Assembly: GCF_024713975.1 (NCBI RefSeq)
Contig: NC_091097.1
Location: 2,695,361 to 2,759,360 of the forward strand
Source: Paralichthys olivaceus
Lineage: Eukaryota > Chordata > Actinopteri > Pleuronectiformes > Paralichthyidae
Direction: 5' to 3'
Length of the DNA stretch: 64,000 nt
The notes beneath the pieces were generated by a model, which saw only the letters and a program-made list of their open reading frames with translations, was not told the origin of the DNA and did no database searches. Below are positions 25,401-36,300 of the stretch, piece by piece. Every line of letters begins with the position of its first letter. Within the stretch, counting starts at the first letter, position 1. The position numbers and the translations under genes were made by a program.

Positions 25401-27711
25401 TTGCAGCACCACCTCCCCAAACACACAAGCTCATTCAACCTGTTGTATCTTTGCCGCTGTTCTGCGTCTCTCAGCATCTTCTCCCTCAATGTACCCCTGC
25501 CATCCAAGATCCTGGTGAGCCTCATCTATAAACCATCTGCTGGGATCAGTGTCTCCCTGGAGCTGAAGACAACAGATGCCAGTCTTAGCACAGACGACCA
25601 CCATGTCAAACGTGAGTTCCTGACACTGTCCATTGTCTACACTTGCATATTCTCTACAGACCCATCTGTGGGGGCTGGAGTCAATGCCAGCTTTAATCAT
25701 TTTCTAATAATTACATTGAAGGTTATCAATTTATGAATCACTCATTTCACTCATCACCCTCAGTCCTACTCAGTCTGAAGGTTGCCGATTTCATTTGGAT
25801 GTTGTTGCCAATACTTTCTTAAACCCGGATGCCTCAAACCTCTGAGAATGAGGAGAAATAAAAGCTTCAAAGACAAATGTTATAAATATTCTTATTTATA
25901 GTCTTCTCTGCACTTCATATCTTTCACTGGTTAAGATGACCACCAACCCCAGCAGTAGAGCATGAGCTGTGGCTGATGTTCATTCAATAACATCTGCACT
26001 GAAACGTAGGTTGAGCGTAATGAAATTAAGTGTTAAAGGTGGTAGCTACCCCTTAAAACCTTGTGGAACAAAAGGTGAATTGCAAAGGATGAAAGCTACA
26101 CTTTGGAGATCAAGTAAGAGATGGTGTGGGTGTGGATTTAATCCTTGACTCAGATGAATTAGAAGTCTACCTTCATCAGGTTGACATGTAGACTTTGTAC
26201 TTAGAGCAGATGATACAAATGAGCATTACAATATTAAAATAAAAAATTTTTAATCTATATAAAAAATGTATATCCAACCTCGTTTCAGCTTCAGGTACAT
26301 TAGACTCAGATATTAGCACCCACGTTTGATACTTGGTAGGTTCCATTGGCTGCCACACAATCCTGAACCCAAACACACTTACATCCCTGGGTTCAATGTT
26401 CACTCAGTTACATCAAGTATTTACTGCACTTGTTTAATGTTTGCAGTCACCAGTGTGCAGCCTGAGGTATTGGATGAGGGCCACCAGCTGGTGAGCCTGT
26501 TCTCTCAGCTGTGTGGAAACTTGAACCCAGAAGGTTGGACAATCAGGTAAGACACTAACTGAGAGCAGTTATGTTGATCAGATCAGATTTCAAACGTTGT
26601 TTCTGGGTGCAGCTTTGAAACCGATGGATTTCAATGTAAACCGATCAGTCTCTCCCCTTCATGTTACCACGTGCAGGTGTTTGCAGTTGGAGCTTTGTGG
26701 CTGTACTCTTAGAGAGGTCGGTGTCAACATCCAACGGATGGGGGACCTTAAGGACACACCTTTTACGTGCAGGGTGGGAGAGATTATGGTGAGACAATGG
26801 GAGTCCACTGTGTTCAATTTACATTATTTGAGATGCAGATAAAAGCTGACAACCTGAATTGGGTTACAATTCCCATAATAATAATAACACTAATAACAAT
26901 AACAACACTTTTTTATGTTTATTTTTGTGATGATTTAAATATGGAAAATATCTCTCTCTCTCTAGATATATATATTTGTGTATATATATATATATATATG
27001 TGTGTATGTGTATATGTATACAAAGGCTTTCATTCATCAGGTGGTCAGCTGTAGTAACTGTCATAAGTTCCACTTTTCAAACAGAATTTATTCCAACTTT
27101 TGCTTTAGCCAACACTATAGGTGGTGCACTTCAGCTCATTTCATCACCTAAACTTCAGTTGACTTCCTTTCAGGGTGTGCACATAATTCTGCCCTTAGTT
27201 CTTTGATTCACGCTGATAATTGACTTCTTGACCTACCTGACCAGGTACCTGATAGTTCCTCCCATTCTAATAGTTCTTGTCTGTCTGCATCTTCTTCTCT
27301 CTCTGCAAGCTCCTGGATGTAGCCAGTCTGCAGGTTCCCTCTGAGCTGGTTCAGGGTTTGTGCATTTACGATGTGGTGTGGCTTAATGGTGTTAGTACCT
27401 TGCCAGAGTCCAACTCTCCTTGCCTGCTCCTCAACGCCACTCTGCACTGGGATTACGCGACCAAGACCGTGCAGCACTTCAGGGTATACTGGCGCCGGTT
27501 GAGGGGACCCGATCCCCGAATCCCTCCAGGTCAGCTGGTTCTGTTGGGACGTGCATATTCCAATTTATTTAGGGTAACAGAGCTGGAGGTGCCAAAGCCC
27601 CCTGGCTTGCTGGAACTGGTGGTGGAGCCAGTAAGCAGGAAGGGCTTCCTTGTCCCAGAGAGTCAGTGGGGAAGAAGAAGCCTTAGCTACACAGCAGATG
27701 TCACGCAATGA
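19437..27711 (+). CDS. engase: Cytosolic endo-beta-N-acetylglucosaminidase (GH85), complete 14-exon coding region
   Basis: Exons are 19437-19540, 20864-20943, 21062-21263, 21981-22129, 22244-22398, 23075-23223, 23315-23486, 23579-23685, 23824-23935, 25177-25364, 25475-25611, 26447-26546, 26677-26788 and 27310-27711; joined they give 722 aa (human about 743). ENGase cuts the chitobiose core of free or protein-bound N-glycans in the cytosol after ER-associated degradation. The GH85 domain runs from roughly residue 90 to 370. It contains SHDMMGGYLDDR, TPYAFYHWQ-like APYAFYHWQYID, the catalytic GFDGWLINIEN (N224, E226), FFTNYNW, VYIGVDVFGRGNVVGG and FAPGWVYE. The C-terminal part is beta-rich and matches the vertebrate family to the end. 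The start at 19437 was chosen because the reading frame joins exon 2 there and no signal peptide is expected for a cytosolic enzyme. The frame is open further upstream to an ATG at 19266, which would add a hydrophobic leader and is considered unlikely. Exon 1 and the exon 10/11 junction are the least certain parts. Confidence 0.93.
19834..20262. repeat. 13-bp minisatellite (unit CACTGTAAGGTCT) in engase intron 1
   Basis: About 33 variants of a 13-base unit follow head to tail over 430 bp. A 26-base double unit (CTCACTGTAAGAT + CTCATTGTAAAGT) repeats three times at 20028-20105, showing a second level of order. Flanking exon 2 begins about 600 bp downstream. Confidence 0.92.
24228..24590 (+). 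repeat. Unidentified repeat, copy 1 of 2 (engase intron 9)
   Basis: The text GGAATTGATTCCTTTCCCATTG, then GCATCATCTTCGATCTCACGAA, then GACAAAAGCAAGATGTGTTAG recurs in the same order, diverged, at 51940-52215 in rab11fip4 intron 1. It has no reading frame and no recognised family. Confidence 0.55.
26905..27020. repeat. AT/GT microsatellite in engase intron 13
   Basis: CTCTCTCTCTAG is followed by runs of TA and GT (26943-27020). The CT run looks like a pyrimidine tract but no family-like exon follows it; exon 14 at 27310 is the frame-consistent choice. Confidence 0.8.
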
Positions 27712-28067
27712 CTTTAAATATACAGTATATAGATTCAGGCAGACTGAATCATGTTTTTGTTGAAAGCAAGCCTGAACTCGCAAAACTTTCTATTTGTCTA
27801 TCTTTTTGTTTTACTTGTAAGGAAATATACCAAAGAAACTTTTCTGTATTAGTTCATAGTATAATCAGGCCTGATGTTTATGCGATTGTACGCAATACTA
27901 ATACAAATACTACTATAATCAGTAAGAACAATATTGGATGTCAGTTAAGTACCCTTCTTGCATCGCTCATGATAATAGGTTTAATCACTTAATTTGTATT
28001 GCCCCTTCCAAGATCTCAAGATTACAAAGTGCTTTTAAAAATGCATGTGTGGAGCAAGAGTAAAAGC

Positions 28068-28073
28068 AATAAA
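28068..28073 (+). terminator. Possible engase polyadenylation signal AATAAA
   Basis: AATAAA lies 357 bp after the engase stop codon and is the first canonical hexamer noticed there. A GT-rich run at 28130-28148 follows, as is usual for a downstream element. It sits near repeat DNA, so the call is moderate. Confidence 0.5.
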
Positions 28074-28199
28074 TAGTTTTAAAAAAAAAATAGATTAAAA
28101 AAACATTTTGCCTTCAGTATGGCAGCAGTGTGTGTGTGTGTGTGTGTGAGGGCCTTCAGTGCTGTACTTTTCCTGTAGCCTTCTCCAGAAGCCTCAACA

Positions 28200-28492
28200 C
28201 AGTCCTGTATCTCAGATCATGGGTTGGCTTTTGCAGCCTTGGGACCTTATTATTTCCAATCAATTGACCTGATCACAGGTGGACTCCGGTCAAGATGTAG
28301 AAACATCTCAAAGATGTCAGTGTCTGAAGACTTACGTCAATGAGATGTTACTTTATGCAAAAAAAATAACCTCTAAAATTCTGCTTTTTTTTCTAATCAC
28401 AGGAATCATGTGTTATGGGATTATTTGATTTGAATGATTTTGACTTAAGCTACAATATGGAAATGTAAAGGGGTCTGAATGCACTGCAAGAA
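28200..28492. mobile_element. Tc1-like transposon end fragment
   Basis: TTTCCAATCAATTGACCTGATCACAGGTGGACTCCGG, AGAAACATCTCAAAGATG and the closing AAAGGGGTCTGAATGCACTG follow the layout of Tc1-like element termini known from salmonids and other fish (recalled). No transposase frame is left in it. (The first motif spans 28251-28288; key words are CAATCAATTGACCTGATCAC and AGGTGGACTCC.). Confidence 0.55.
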
Positions 28493-29080
28493 ATGAAGCT
28501 CTTTAGTGTAACAAGGGGCCTTGCCAGGAAGGGCTTTACAATTAATCAATTTGTTGGCTGTGGTTAAAAGCTTGAAACAGCCTGGACGGGGGGGTTAAGA
28601 GATTTCTGTGTTCAAAACTAAAACAAGACCATCATAGAAATCTGATGTTTCGCAGAAGCAACAGAATGTGAGGAGAAGAGCTGAAGCAGGAGTGCAGGAA
28701 GTCTAAGCACGCGCAGGGTTTTGAGTAAAAGCATTACAAAATGTGAATGTGAAATCAATAAATCCTGCTGTCAAACTGAAAGACCACACTCTTGGGACTA
28801 AGAGAGGAAAAAAAAACACCCCACAAGAAGCCACAGTGGTCAGGAGGAAGTGCTCACCTTCCCTGCTGGATTGTGTAGAGGTGTGTTTATTTGTGCTTTA
28901 GAGCATAATTTCCATGACAGCATTAGGACTGTCATTGGTTGAGCCGGGCAGGAGGAACCAACTCTGAAAAGTGTGTTTGTAAAACAGCTATGGACTTTAC
29001 GGTCTGGAATGTGCATAAATTATGCATTTTTTCATATTTATCGTAAATGTTGGAATTGCTGCATTGCTGTTGTATGCCTC

Positions 29081-29290
29081 CGCCAACCAGTGCAGTTTCT
29101 GTGTACACATTTATTTTTTCCAGATTTACATAAGGTCACTGTGACCTCTGACACGTAATCACTTTATCTTTGAGTCCAAGTGACAACTTATCAAAAGAAG
29201 CCACCGTGACCTTGACCACTGAAATCGAATCAGAGTCTAAGTGAAAGTTTGTACAAAATTTTAAGGGATTCCCTCAAGCTGAAGATCCAA
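29081..29290 (+). repeat. Dispersed repeat (CCTCCGCCAACCAGTGCAG ... GTGACCTTGACC)
   Basis: CCTCCGCCAACCAGTGCAGT followed by AAGGTCACTGTGACCTCTGAC and GTGACCTTGACCACTGAAAT resembles a repeat commonly seen in fish. Several GGTCA/TGACC half-sites in it are part of the repeat and need not be receptor sites. Confidence 0.5.
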
Positions 29291-29339
29291 CGTTCAAGAA
29301 AAACAAACACACTGAAACTGCACATACTAAAATAATGCT

Positions 29340-29674
29340 CGGCGCCCTCACCGTGGTCTGGATCTCACTGCTGTCCAGCGTAGGAACGACTCGACTCAAT
29401 TTGATCAACTCCATGCGAAGAAGATGTGGTGCTCTGAGAGACACAGCTGGCGGACACACAAGATATTGAACAATCAAATTCCTCAACCTGACCCCTATCA
29501 TGTTCAAAGGACTGTCAATCTGTTACAAATGGCCATACCACGATGTTATCAACATCGATATGAAGATAAGTAATTACTGAAAATAAATTTTGAATTTCTT
29601 TATATATTGCGTAACCCAAATGTTAATAAAACTCTTATATTTGACATGGGGCGTTTATATTTTTGTTCAGTGTA
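29340..29674 (+). pseudogene. Tc1-like transposase C-terminal remnant and 3' inverted end
   Basis: At 29401-29469 the plus strand reads LINSMRRRCGALRDTAGGHTRY followed by a stop codon, the typical end of fish Tc1 transposases (recalled pattern: SMPRR...GGHTRY). The stop is followed by about 200 bp leading to TTTATATTTTTGTTCAGTGTA, the usual terminal sequence of such elements. The catalytic DDE part is absent, so the copy is dead. Confidence 0.7.
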
Positions 29675-30070
29675 CATTTAAGGGAGTTCAAGAACTTTAA
29701 AGAAGTTCTATGTGAGCGTTGGAGATCAAGTGTCTGAAAAACATGACAGCTGTTTTAGGGTTGCACAGGGGAACTGCCTTGGACCCTTCTTATTCTCACT
29801 GTACATGCTGCCACTGGATGACATCATCAGAGCAGATCATGTTTGTTTCCATAGTGACACAGCTGAAACACGACTGTGCATTACTGCTGAGCCAAATGAT
29901 CATAACACTCTGCACTCCATCATTAAATGTCTTTCAGCAATAAATACATAGATGGGCAATAATTTCCTAGAGCTTCATGAAAAATAAAACAGAAATCCTT
30001 TTAGTTGGCCCAAAATCAAAAAGAGAAATGCTGGAAAAGAATCCCTCAAGACATTCTTGAGATATCACGT
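29675..30070 (+). pseudogene. LINE reverse-transcriptase fragment (L2/Rex1-like)
   Basis: The frame at 29712 reads VGDQVSEKHDSC, GNCLGPFLFSLYMLPLDDII, then FHSDTAETRLCI, matching the order of a LINE RT around its active site. The catalytic YADD segment is replaced by DTAE, and a stop follows at 29949. Downstream, FLELHEK and KRNAG-like residues continue the family pattern in a shifted frame. The copy is defective. Confidence 0.7.
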
Positions 30071-30193
30071 TCACCACAATGGAACGGATGGACGACCTTA
30101 ATGCCTCCGGCCACTTGGGCATAAATAGAGCATATTTGAAAAGTGTAATACTGCACCAAAGATGAAGCCAGCGTGTACAAAAAACAAACAGTA

Positions 30194-30199
30194 TTTATT
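30194..30199 (-). terminator. scpep1 polyadenylation signal AATAAA
   Basis: TTTATT on the plus strand is AATAAA on the scpep1 strand, about 150 bp after the scpep1 stop codon. It is the only canonical signal noticed close to the stop, so the 3' UTR is probably short. Confidence 0.6.
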
Positions 30200-30346
30200 G
30201 GTGTTATAGCTGAAATCTACACAGGTCTTTGTCATAATCAAGTAGGTGTGAGATCTTTGATTTGGTTTAGCAGAAAGTCAATTTAAAATAAAAAAAAAAG
30301 GCTTGTGATTGTCAGAGCCATTCCAGCTGGCCTCAGGGTGGGTGGA

Positions 30347-33300
30347 TCAGGGCTGCTGGGTGATCATCTTCATCATCTGTAATGCCATTGGTCCCTGGTC
30401 TGAGGGAATCTGCCCAAACAGGAAGAGAAAAATGTGTTTGTACAATTTTTATGACTTGTGTTACTTTTACTCAGGGATTTGTTTTTATTCAATTCATTTT
30501 GTATAGCGCCAAATCACAGCATACATTGTCTCAAGGCACTTAATATATTAAGGTAGAGACCTTCTAACATAGAGGGAAAAAAACCCTCTTCATAACAGGA
30601 AGACACTTTTAGAAACCAGATTAAATATGTGGGAAGACATCTGCTTCTAGCAGTTGGGGTGAGCAGAGAAAAGGAGAGGTGGGAGTTAAAGATGGGAGAT
30701 AAGAGAGAATGTTTAGGAACCACAAGTGAGCCAAGTGATTTATTGGAACATACAGTGCTTTGAACTCTTTGATATATGAAGGGGCTTGATTGTTAAGGGC
30801 TTTGCATATGTGAGGAGCAGATATATTAAATTCTATAGTATTTTACAGGGAGCCAATGTAGAGAAGCTAAGACAGGAGTAATATGATCTCTCATTCTAGA
30901 TCCCGTCAGCACTGGGCTGCAGCATTTTGGACCAACTGGAGGCTTTTCCCAGACTTACTGGGACATCCTGACAATAAAGAATTACAATAATCCAGTTTTG
31001 AGGTAACAAAAGCATGGGCTAGTTTCTCAGCATCCTTTTGAGACAGGATGTTCCTAATTTTTCAGGATATTGCGCATGTGGAAGAAGGCTGTCCTAGAAC
31101 TCCAAGGTTCCTCACAGACATGCTTGGGGGCAAGCTAAAGCCATCAAAGGCTCAGACAATGTTTCATCAAAGTACAATTAAGTCCCTAAATTGCTGATCA
31201 TTTTCTGAAGTGGTACCAGAACCAGTTTGCACTTCAATGTTTCACATCTGCAGCTATTATCTCACCATGTGACCGGCTCTGAGAATCCAATAGAAGGCAA
31301 AGTTCTTATAGGTCTTGTAGAAAGCTCCGGTAACGCCTGGGGAGATGGGGTCGTCTAGGGCGGTCCACCTCAGCTTGTTGAAGCCTGGCAGCCCATCCCA
31401 CTTCAGCCGCTTCACCCACAGCTCTTGACCTGAGATGAGACGCTGATTCGTGAGGCAGCCCTGGATGGCTAACAGTTACTGGAGCTGAGAACAGGATAAT
31501 AATCTGAGGTAGTTACCCATGGTGTCCACGATGAGGTCCAGCTGTCCGTTATAGACAGTGACGTTGACTCCAGCGGTCAGCAGCTGGGAGACGATGTCCA
31601 CCACCGGCCTCATGAAGTCTCCTGCCATGTGGCTGAACACATCTTCTGCCTGGCCTGGACACATAGCAGGACAGGAGAAGAAAGAAAGATAAGAACGCTT
31701 TTAATGAGGCAAGACATTCAGAGTCTAGAATATGTGTTTGTGAAATTAAACAAAACTTAAGAGACACAGTACCTCCCCAGGTGACATTCTGGGGAATGAT
31801 GCCCAGTTTCTTCCTGATAGGTCCATTCATCAGCTCACTCAGTGATTGGCTGTGGAGGGGGCGAATGTGACGCCGGGTCTGCAGAGCTGGTGCAAAGAAG
31901 AAACACATATTGATAAAGAAATACATTATGATGCAAATAATCCTTGATTCTGTGCCATGCCATCATAGCAAGGAAACTAACAAAAGAGAGGACAGGAACC
32001 TTGACTCTCTTCCATCTTGTGGATTCTGCAGCAGTCAGTTTTGCAGGGCCTCATGATTTAATTCTATTTTTACTTTTTGTTGGATATTTTTTTGAAGCTC
32101 TATTTGTGATGCCGGTTCAGGTAAGATGGAAGACACAAGATCCTAAAGATCCTTTGTGGGTGGACCCAAATATGTTCCTTATTAAAAGAGTATGAGGGCA
32201 ACCTAAAGGGGGAAAAAAATCTGAGATTTTGAAAATTGAGTCTTAATATTGGGCGGCTGTGGCTCAGAGGTAGAGCAGGTTGTCCACCAACCCCTTAAGT
32301 GTTCTTAGGAAACATACTGAACTCCAAATGGCCCCTAACAGCAAGAGAACAGATATCAGAAGACCAGATGGTTATATGAGGAATGTGGAGCATCTTGTGA
32401 AGAGCTAGGGTTAGTTAAGTTTCACAAATAATAATATATCTAATCTCTTGTCACATCAGCTTCACATGAAGTTCTGAAGTATCAGGACAAAAAAGATTGT
32501 GAAAGAAACTAAATCTATTTTGAAGAAACTGTCCACAAGGACTTGGAGGAAATGTCCCCTTTTGCGGCAGCAGAAAGGTTTGGTAGTGATCAGCTGTGAC
32601 GTTATCAATTGTTACACCTGTGTGATGTTCAGAGGAGGTTCATAGTTTCTCAAGAAACAAAAAGAGATTGGTTCTCAAATCCATTAACTCCATTAACACT
32701 TGGGGAGAAGAAGGTTCTTTCATTAATTTAACCCAGTTAGCTGCTCTTGAGTTTTAGAGTTTGGTGATTGGATGTGATAACTTAACACAACTTCTCACCG
32801 ATGAAGTTCTCTCCTTCTGAAGAGCGGACTTTCTCATCCGGGTCCTGGGTGAGGATGTTGTAGAAGTTGACTCCGTTGGTGTTCTGACAAGAAAACAAAC
32901 AAAAAAAGCCTACATGAGACCTGGTTTGTGACAACAGAATGTAGACATGATACTTTAAAAAGTGTAAACCTCAACATCAAAATGTAAGTGTTTGAAGTTC
33001 CCTGGTAAGAAATTATTTGTAAACTCATCTGATTGTGAGCTTTCTTTGAGTTTTAATACAAAAGTGAGACACTCAGAATTATTTTAATTCAACATTTTGG
33101 CCATTACAGTTTTTTCCCCATCCTCTTGTCCAGCATTAAGATGAAGACTGAACTTCATTTAAAGACTGGACAGAGGAGGAAACATCTCTTGTGGCTCTGT
33201 CCTGAACAAAAACACCCCCAGAGCTCACTTATTGAAAAATATAGCATCTTGTAGGATGAAGACATTTGTAAGAGAGAAAACTAAGAGACTTGTGACAAGT

Positions 33301-36300
33301 CTCTAGGGGAAACTAACTTCACTCAAAAACAGTGGACCAATGCAGACTTGTGTACAGAGTGCAGGTCAGAAAAAACATTAAAAGCTACAGTATTTGTGTA
33401 ACTTCATTTGTTCATACTGTGTGATTTTTACTTTGACAAACAGGGGGTAACAAAAAAAGTACACTCAAACAAAACCTTGTACTTCTATCTTAGTAAGGAC
33501 ACCCATTGGCATGATACATTCCCTAGCCCCTTACCTTAACCATCACAACAAAAAAAGTCTTAACCCTCAAAGAGCCCTTTGAAAGTGGCTCAGAAAGTTA
33601 GGATAAACACAGTTAACAATTTCCTGCATGTGAAGTGCACATAATGCATCAAGCAGTGTAGAGGTGAGTCAGTGCACCTACCTGCTCCACCACAGTCTCT
33701 GTCATAGACCACAGCTCTGTGGCCTTCTCAAACTGTTGCTGCTCCACGGCTTGCTTCACCTCCTCCGCTGCACTGTTGACATCCGTCAGGCCACGATCAT
33801 CCAGCAGTGACTGCACAGCAGAGGCCACAGTTACATCAAAACTCAGCAGACGATTACAGCAGATATACACCTTTAAGAGGGAAAACTCTCTCTGTTAGTT
33901 ACTTACGGTAGTGTAGAGGTACGGCCCCCACGTCATGACAGAGTCTGTGGATGAAGCACGAGTCTCACAGTGAGCAGTTCTCCACAGAAAAGTTCAAGAT
34001 AAAAACACATGTCTATTTAAAAGAGGCCCTGATCTAATATAATATAGAGCAATCATTATATATAATATACAAAGCAGGTCTGTTATATAAAACACACAAA
34101 CCTGGGTACACTTTTGTCAGTATCACTAAAATATTAAGAAAATACAAAGCATGTCCATTTAATACGATTTAGTTTTAAGCCAAAGTCCAAAAATAATTTA
34201 GTTTAAAAACAATGAAATATCCAAATAAAAAAAAAAAACAGCTGTAGAGCCTTCATTCATGAGAATACATTATTTTACTTTTTTAACTTTACTGTTACCA
34301 GTCAAACACAAACTGTGGAGAGATGTCCTGCCGTTATTCACAGAAGTTTTTTTTTCAGCTGCGGTTTGTTGCTCTACTTTAAAAACACAAGCCTTTCTGA
34401 GGTTTATGATATTCTCTGGTCTTGTGTGGTGCATTTTCTCAATTTGTCTTCCTTCTGTTGCTCATCACAGTGAATTTCACAAAGAGAAATCTACCTGGTA
34501 GTGTTGTGACAGACTCCACAGCACCACAGTCCACTGAATTTAAAGGTTCAGTGTGTAGGATGTAGTGACATCTAGTGGTGAAGTTGCATGTTGCTGTGGT
34601 AGCTTCAGTTGTCATAAAAACTCAAAAGGTTTTAGTTTGTCCGGTTTGGTCTACCGTAAAAAACATGGCGGCCTACGTAGAGAGGACGTGCTCTTGATGG
34701 AGAGGACCCCCTCGATGTTATTATAAGTATTTACATATAAAGGGCCTTTTCTAGGGTAAAGAAAACAATTCATACAATTTAGATGAAACACACTAGTGAA
34801 AACATCACTAGGGTTATTTTATATTAAATTTCTGCCAATAGATCCCTTTCACCTAAATCTTACCCAACGGACCTTTCACCATGGGTTTGAAAGTAATTGA
34901 GACCTGCAGTAAATTCAACTTGTGCTGATGCTTAGCAAACTCACTTAACTGCTAAAAGAACGAACTATCAACATACAAGGGTCTTGCGATTGTGTAACAA
35001 ACATGGAATTTGTCTGTTTGTGAGCATTTTGACTGTCCCATAATCCAGACGTGCAACATTTTAGCAGTTATTTTCAACATGAAACATGTACTATGGTGCA
35101 GGTGAAAAGACCAGAGATGTTCCAATAACAGTATCATAAATACCAGGTCGCTCATGGGTGAGTATGCAAATCTGCATTCCGATTCAATACTACATCTTTA
35201 GCCTATAGCTGCTGGCAAGATTCAAGATTCAAAGATTCAAGTACTGTTTTTAGAGCGAAGAGGAAGTGATTTCTAGAAGTGTAGCATTAGCCAGACCTAA
35301 AATGTCAGCAATTTGAAAATATGTCATGCTGGAAAGTCCCACAAGTAAAACGTTAACATCTGCCATATGCAAGACCTCAGTTTCAAGTTACTATGGCATA
35401 CATTTTCTGTATGTATCGTTTTTTAAAAAGGGTTTAACCTGAGCCAGGCCACACAACAATGATCATCACTTCCATATGGGGTTATACAGCTGGTATTTAA
35501 ATGCACTGGTTCTGGAAATGTATCTGGAATGAAAAATTGTATTTGAACATCTCTAGTAAAAACTGAATGATACTGACCCACTGGGGAAATCCACGAGTCC
35601 CCAAGTGCCACACCAGCAAAGTTACATTTCACTGTTCCTTGTGATATGGCCTGAACAGACAAGAGACATGGATTAAAACAGAGCACCTGGTGACCAACGT
35701 GTTTATTCTCTCTATGAGAAACTCATCTAAATGAAAAAGATGGACAATATACAAGCACAATCTGTATTTAAGAGAAGATGAGGTGTCACTAGAGATCAGA
35801 ACTCTTCATAGATCTTCACTGGAAACCATGAAAATCCATCAAATACTAACTGAATGTCAGAGCTAGTTACTTTATCTGGCGTTCACTTTACTGGAACAAT
35901 ATCAGGATTTAACCAACGGGATTATGGGAATGTTACTAAAGTAATAAAGGGCACTTTTGTATTTTGCAGTTTTACCTTAAAGACATTGAATCGCCCCCCC
36001 CCTCCTCTTTAGGCTACACCCAATATCACTTAATAACAAAGTAAAACTGAATCTTTTTCAAGCAGGCATTAGCCACTTCCCATTAAGGTAGTTATTTGTT
36101 CCAGAACAGTTTTCAACTAAGTCTTAGAATAATGTAAAGAAAATATTTGTAGAGGATTTTTTGTCACCAACACCGAAGTTTATCTCTTCTTCTAGTCAAG
36201 AACAAATGTTGACCAGCAAACAACTTAAAGGAACAGCCTTCAGTTATCGTAAAAAAGAATTTAGTTTGTCCAGTCTGGACTAATGTAAAAACCATGGTGG

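Larger units (their letters stand above)
27712..30346. other. Spacer between convergent engase and scpep1
   Basis: The two genes end facing each other. The left side is engase 3' UTR with a possible AATAAA at 28068. The right side is scpep1 3' UTR with a minus-strand AATAAA at 30194-30199. Between them lie two Tc1-like remnants, a dispersed repeat and a LINE reverse-transcriptase fragment, with little unique sequence. Confidence 0.75.

Noticed and set aside
26864..27206. Several short frames over AT/GT repeats in engase intron 13
   Set aside because: They are read-through of dinucleotide repeats and have no protein features.
31867..31882. CTGCAG acceptor for scpep1 exon 10
   Set aside because: It shifts the frame and loses the match RRHIRPLHSQSLSELMNG; the CACCAG site a few bases upstream keeps it.
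32250..32340. Possible tRNA gene
   Set aside because: Only an A-box-like head is present, with no B box or cloverleaf; the rest is SINE tail.
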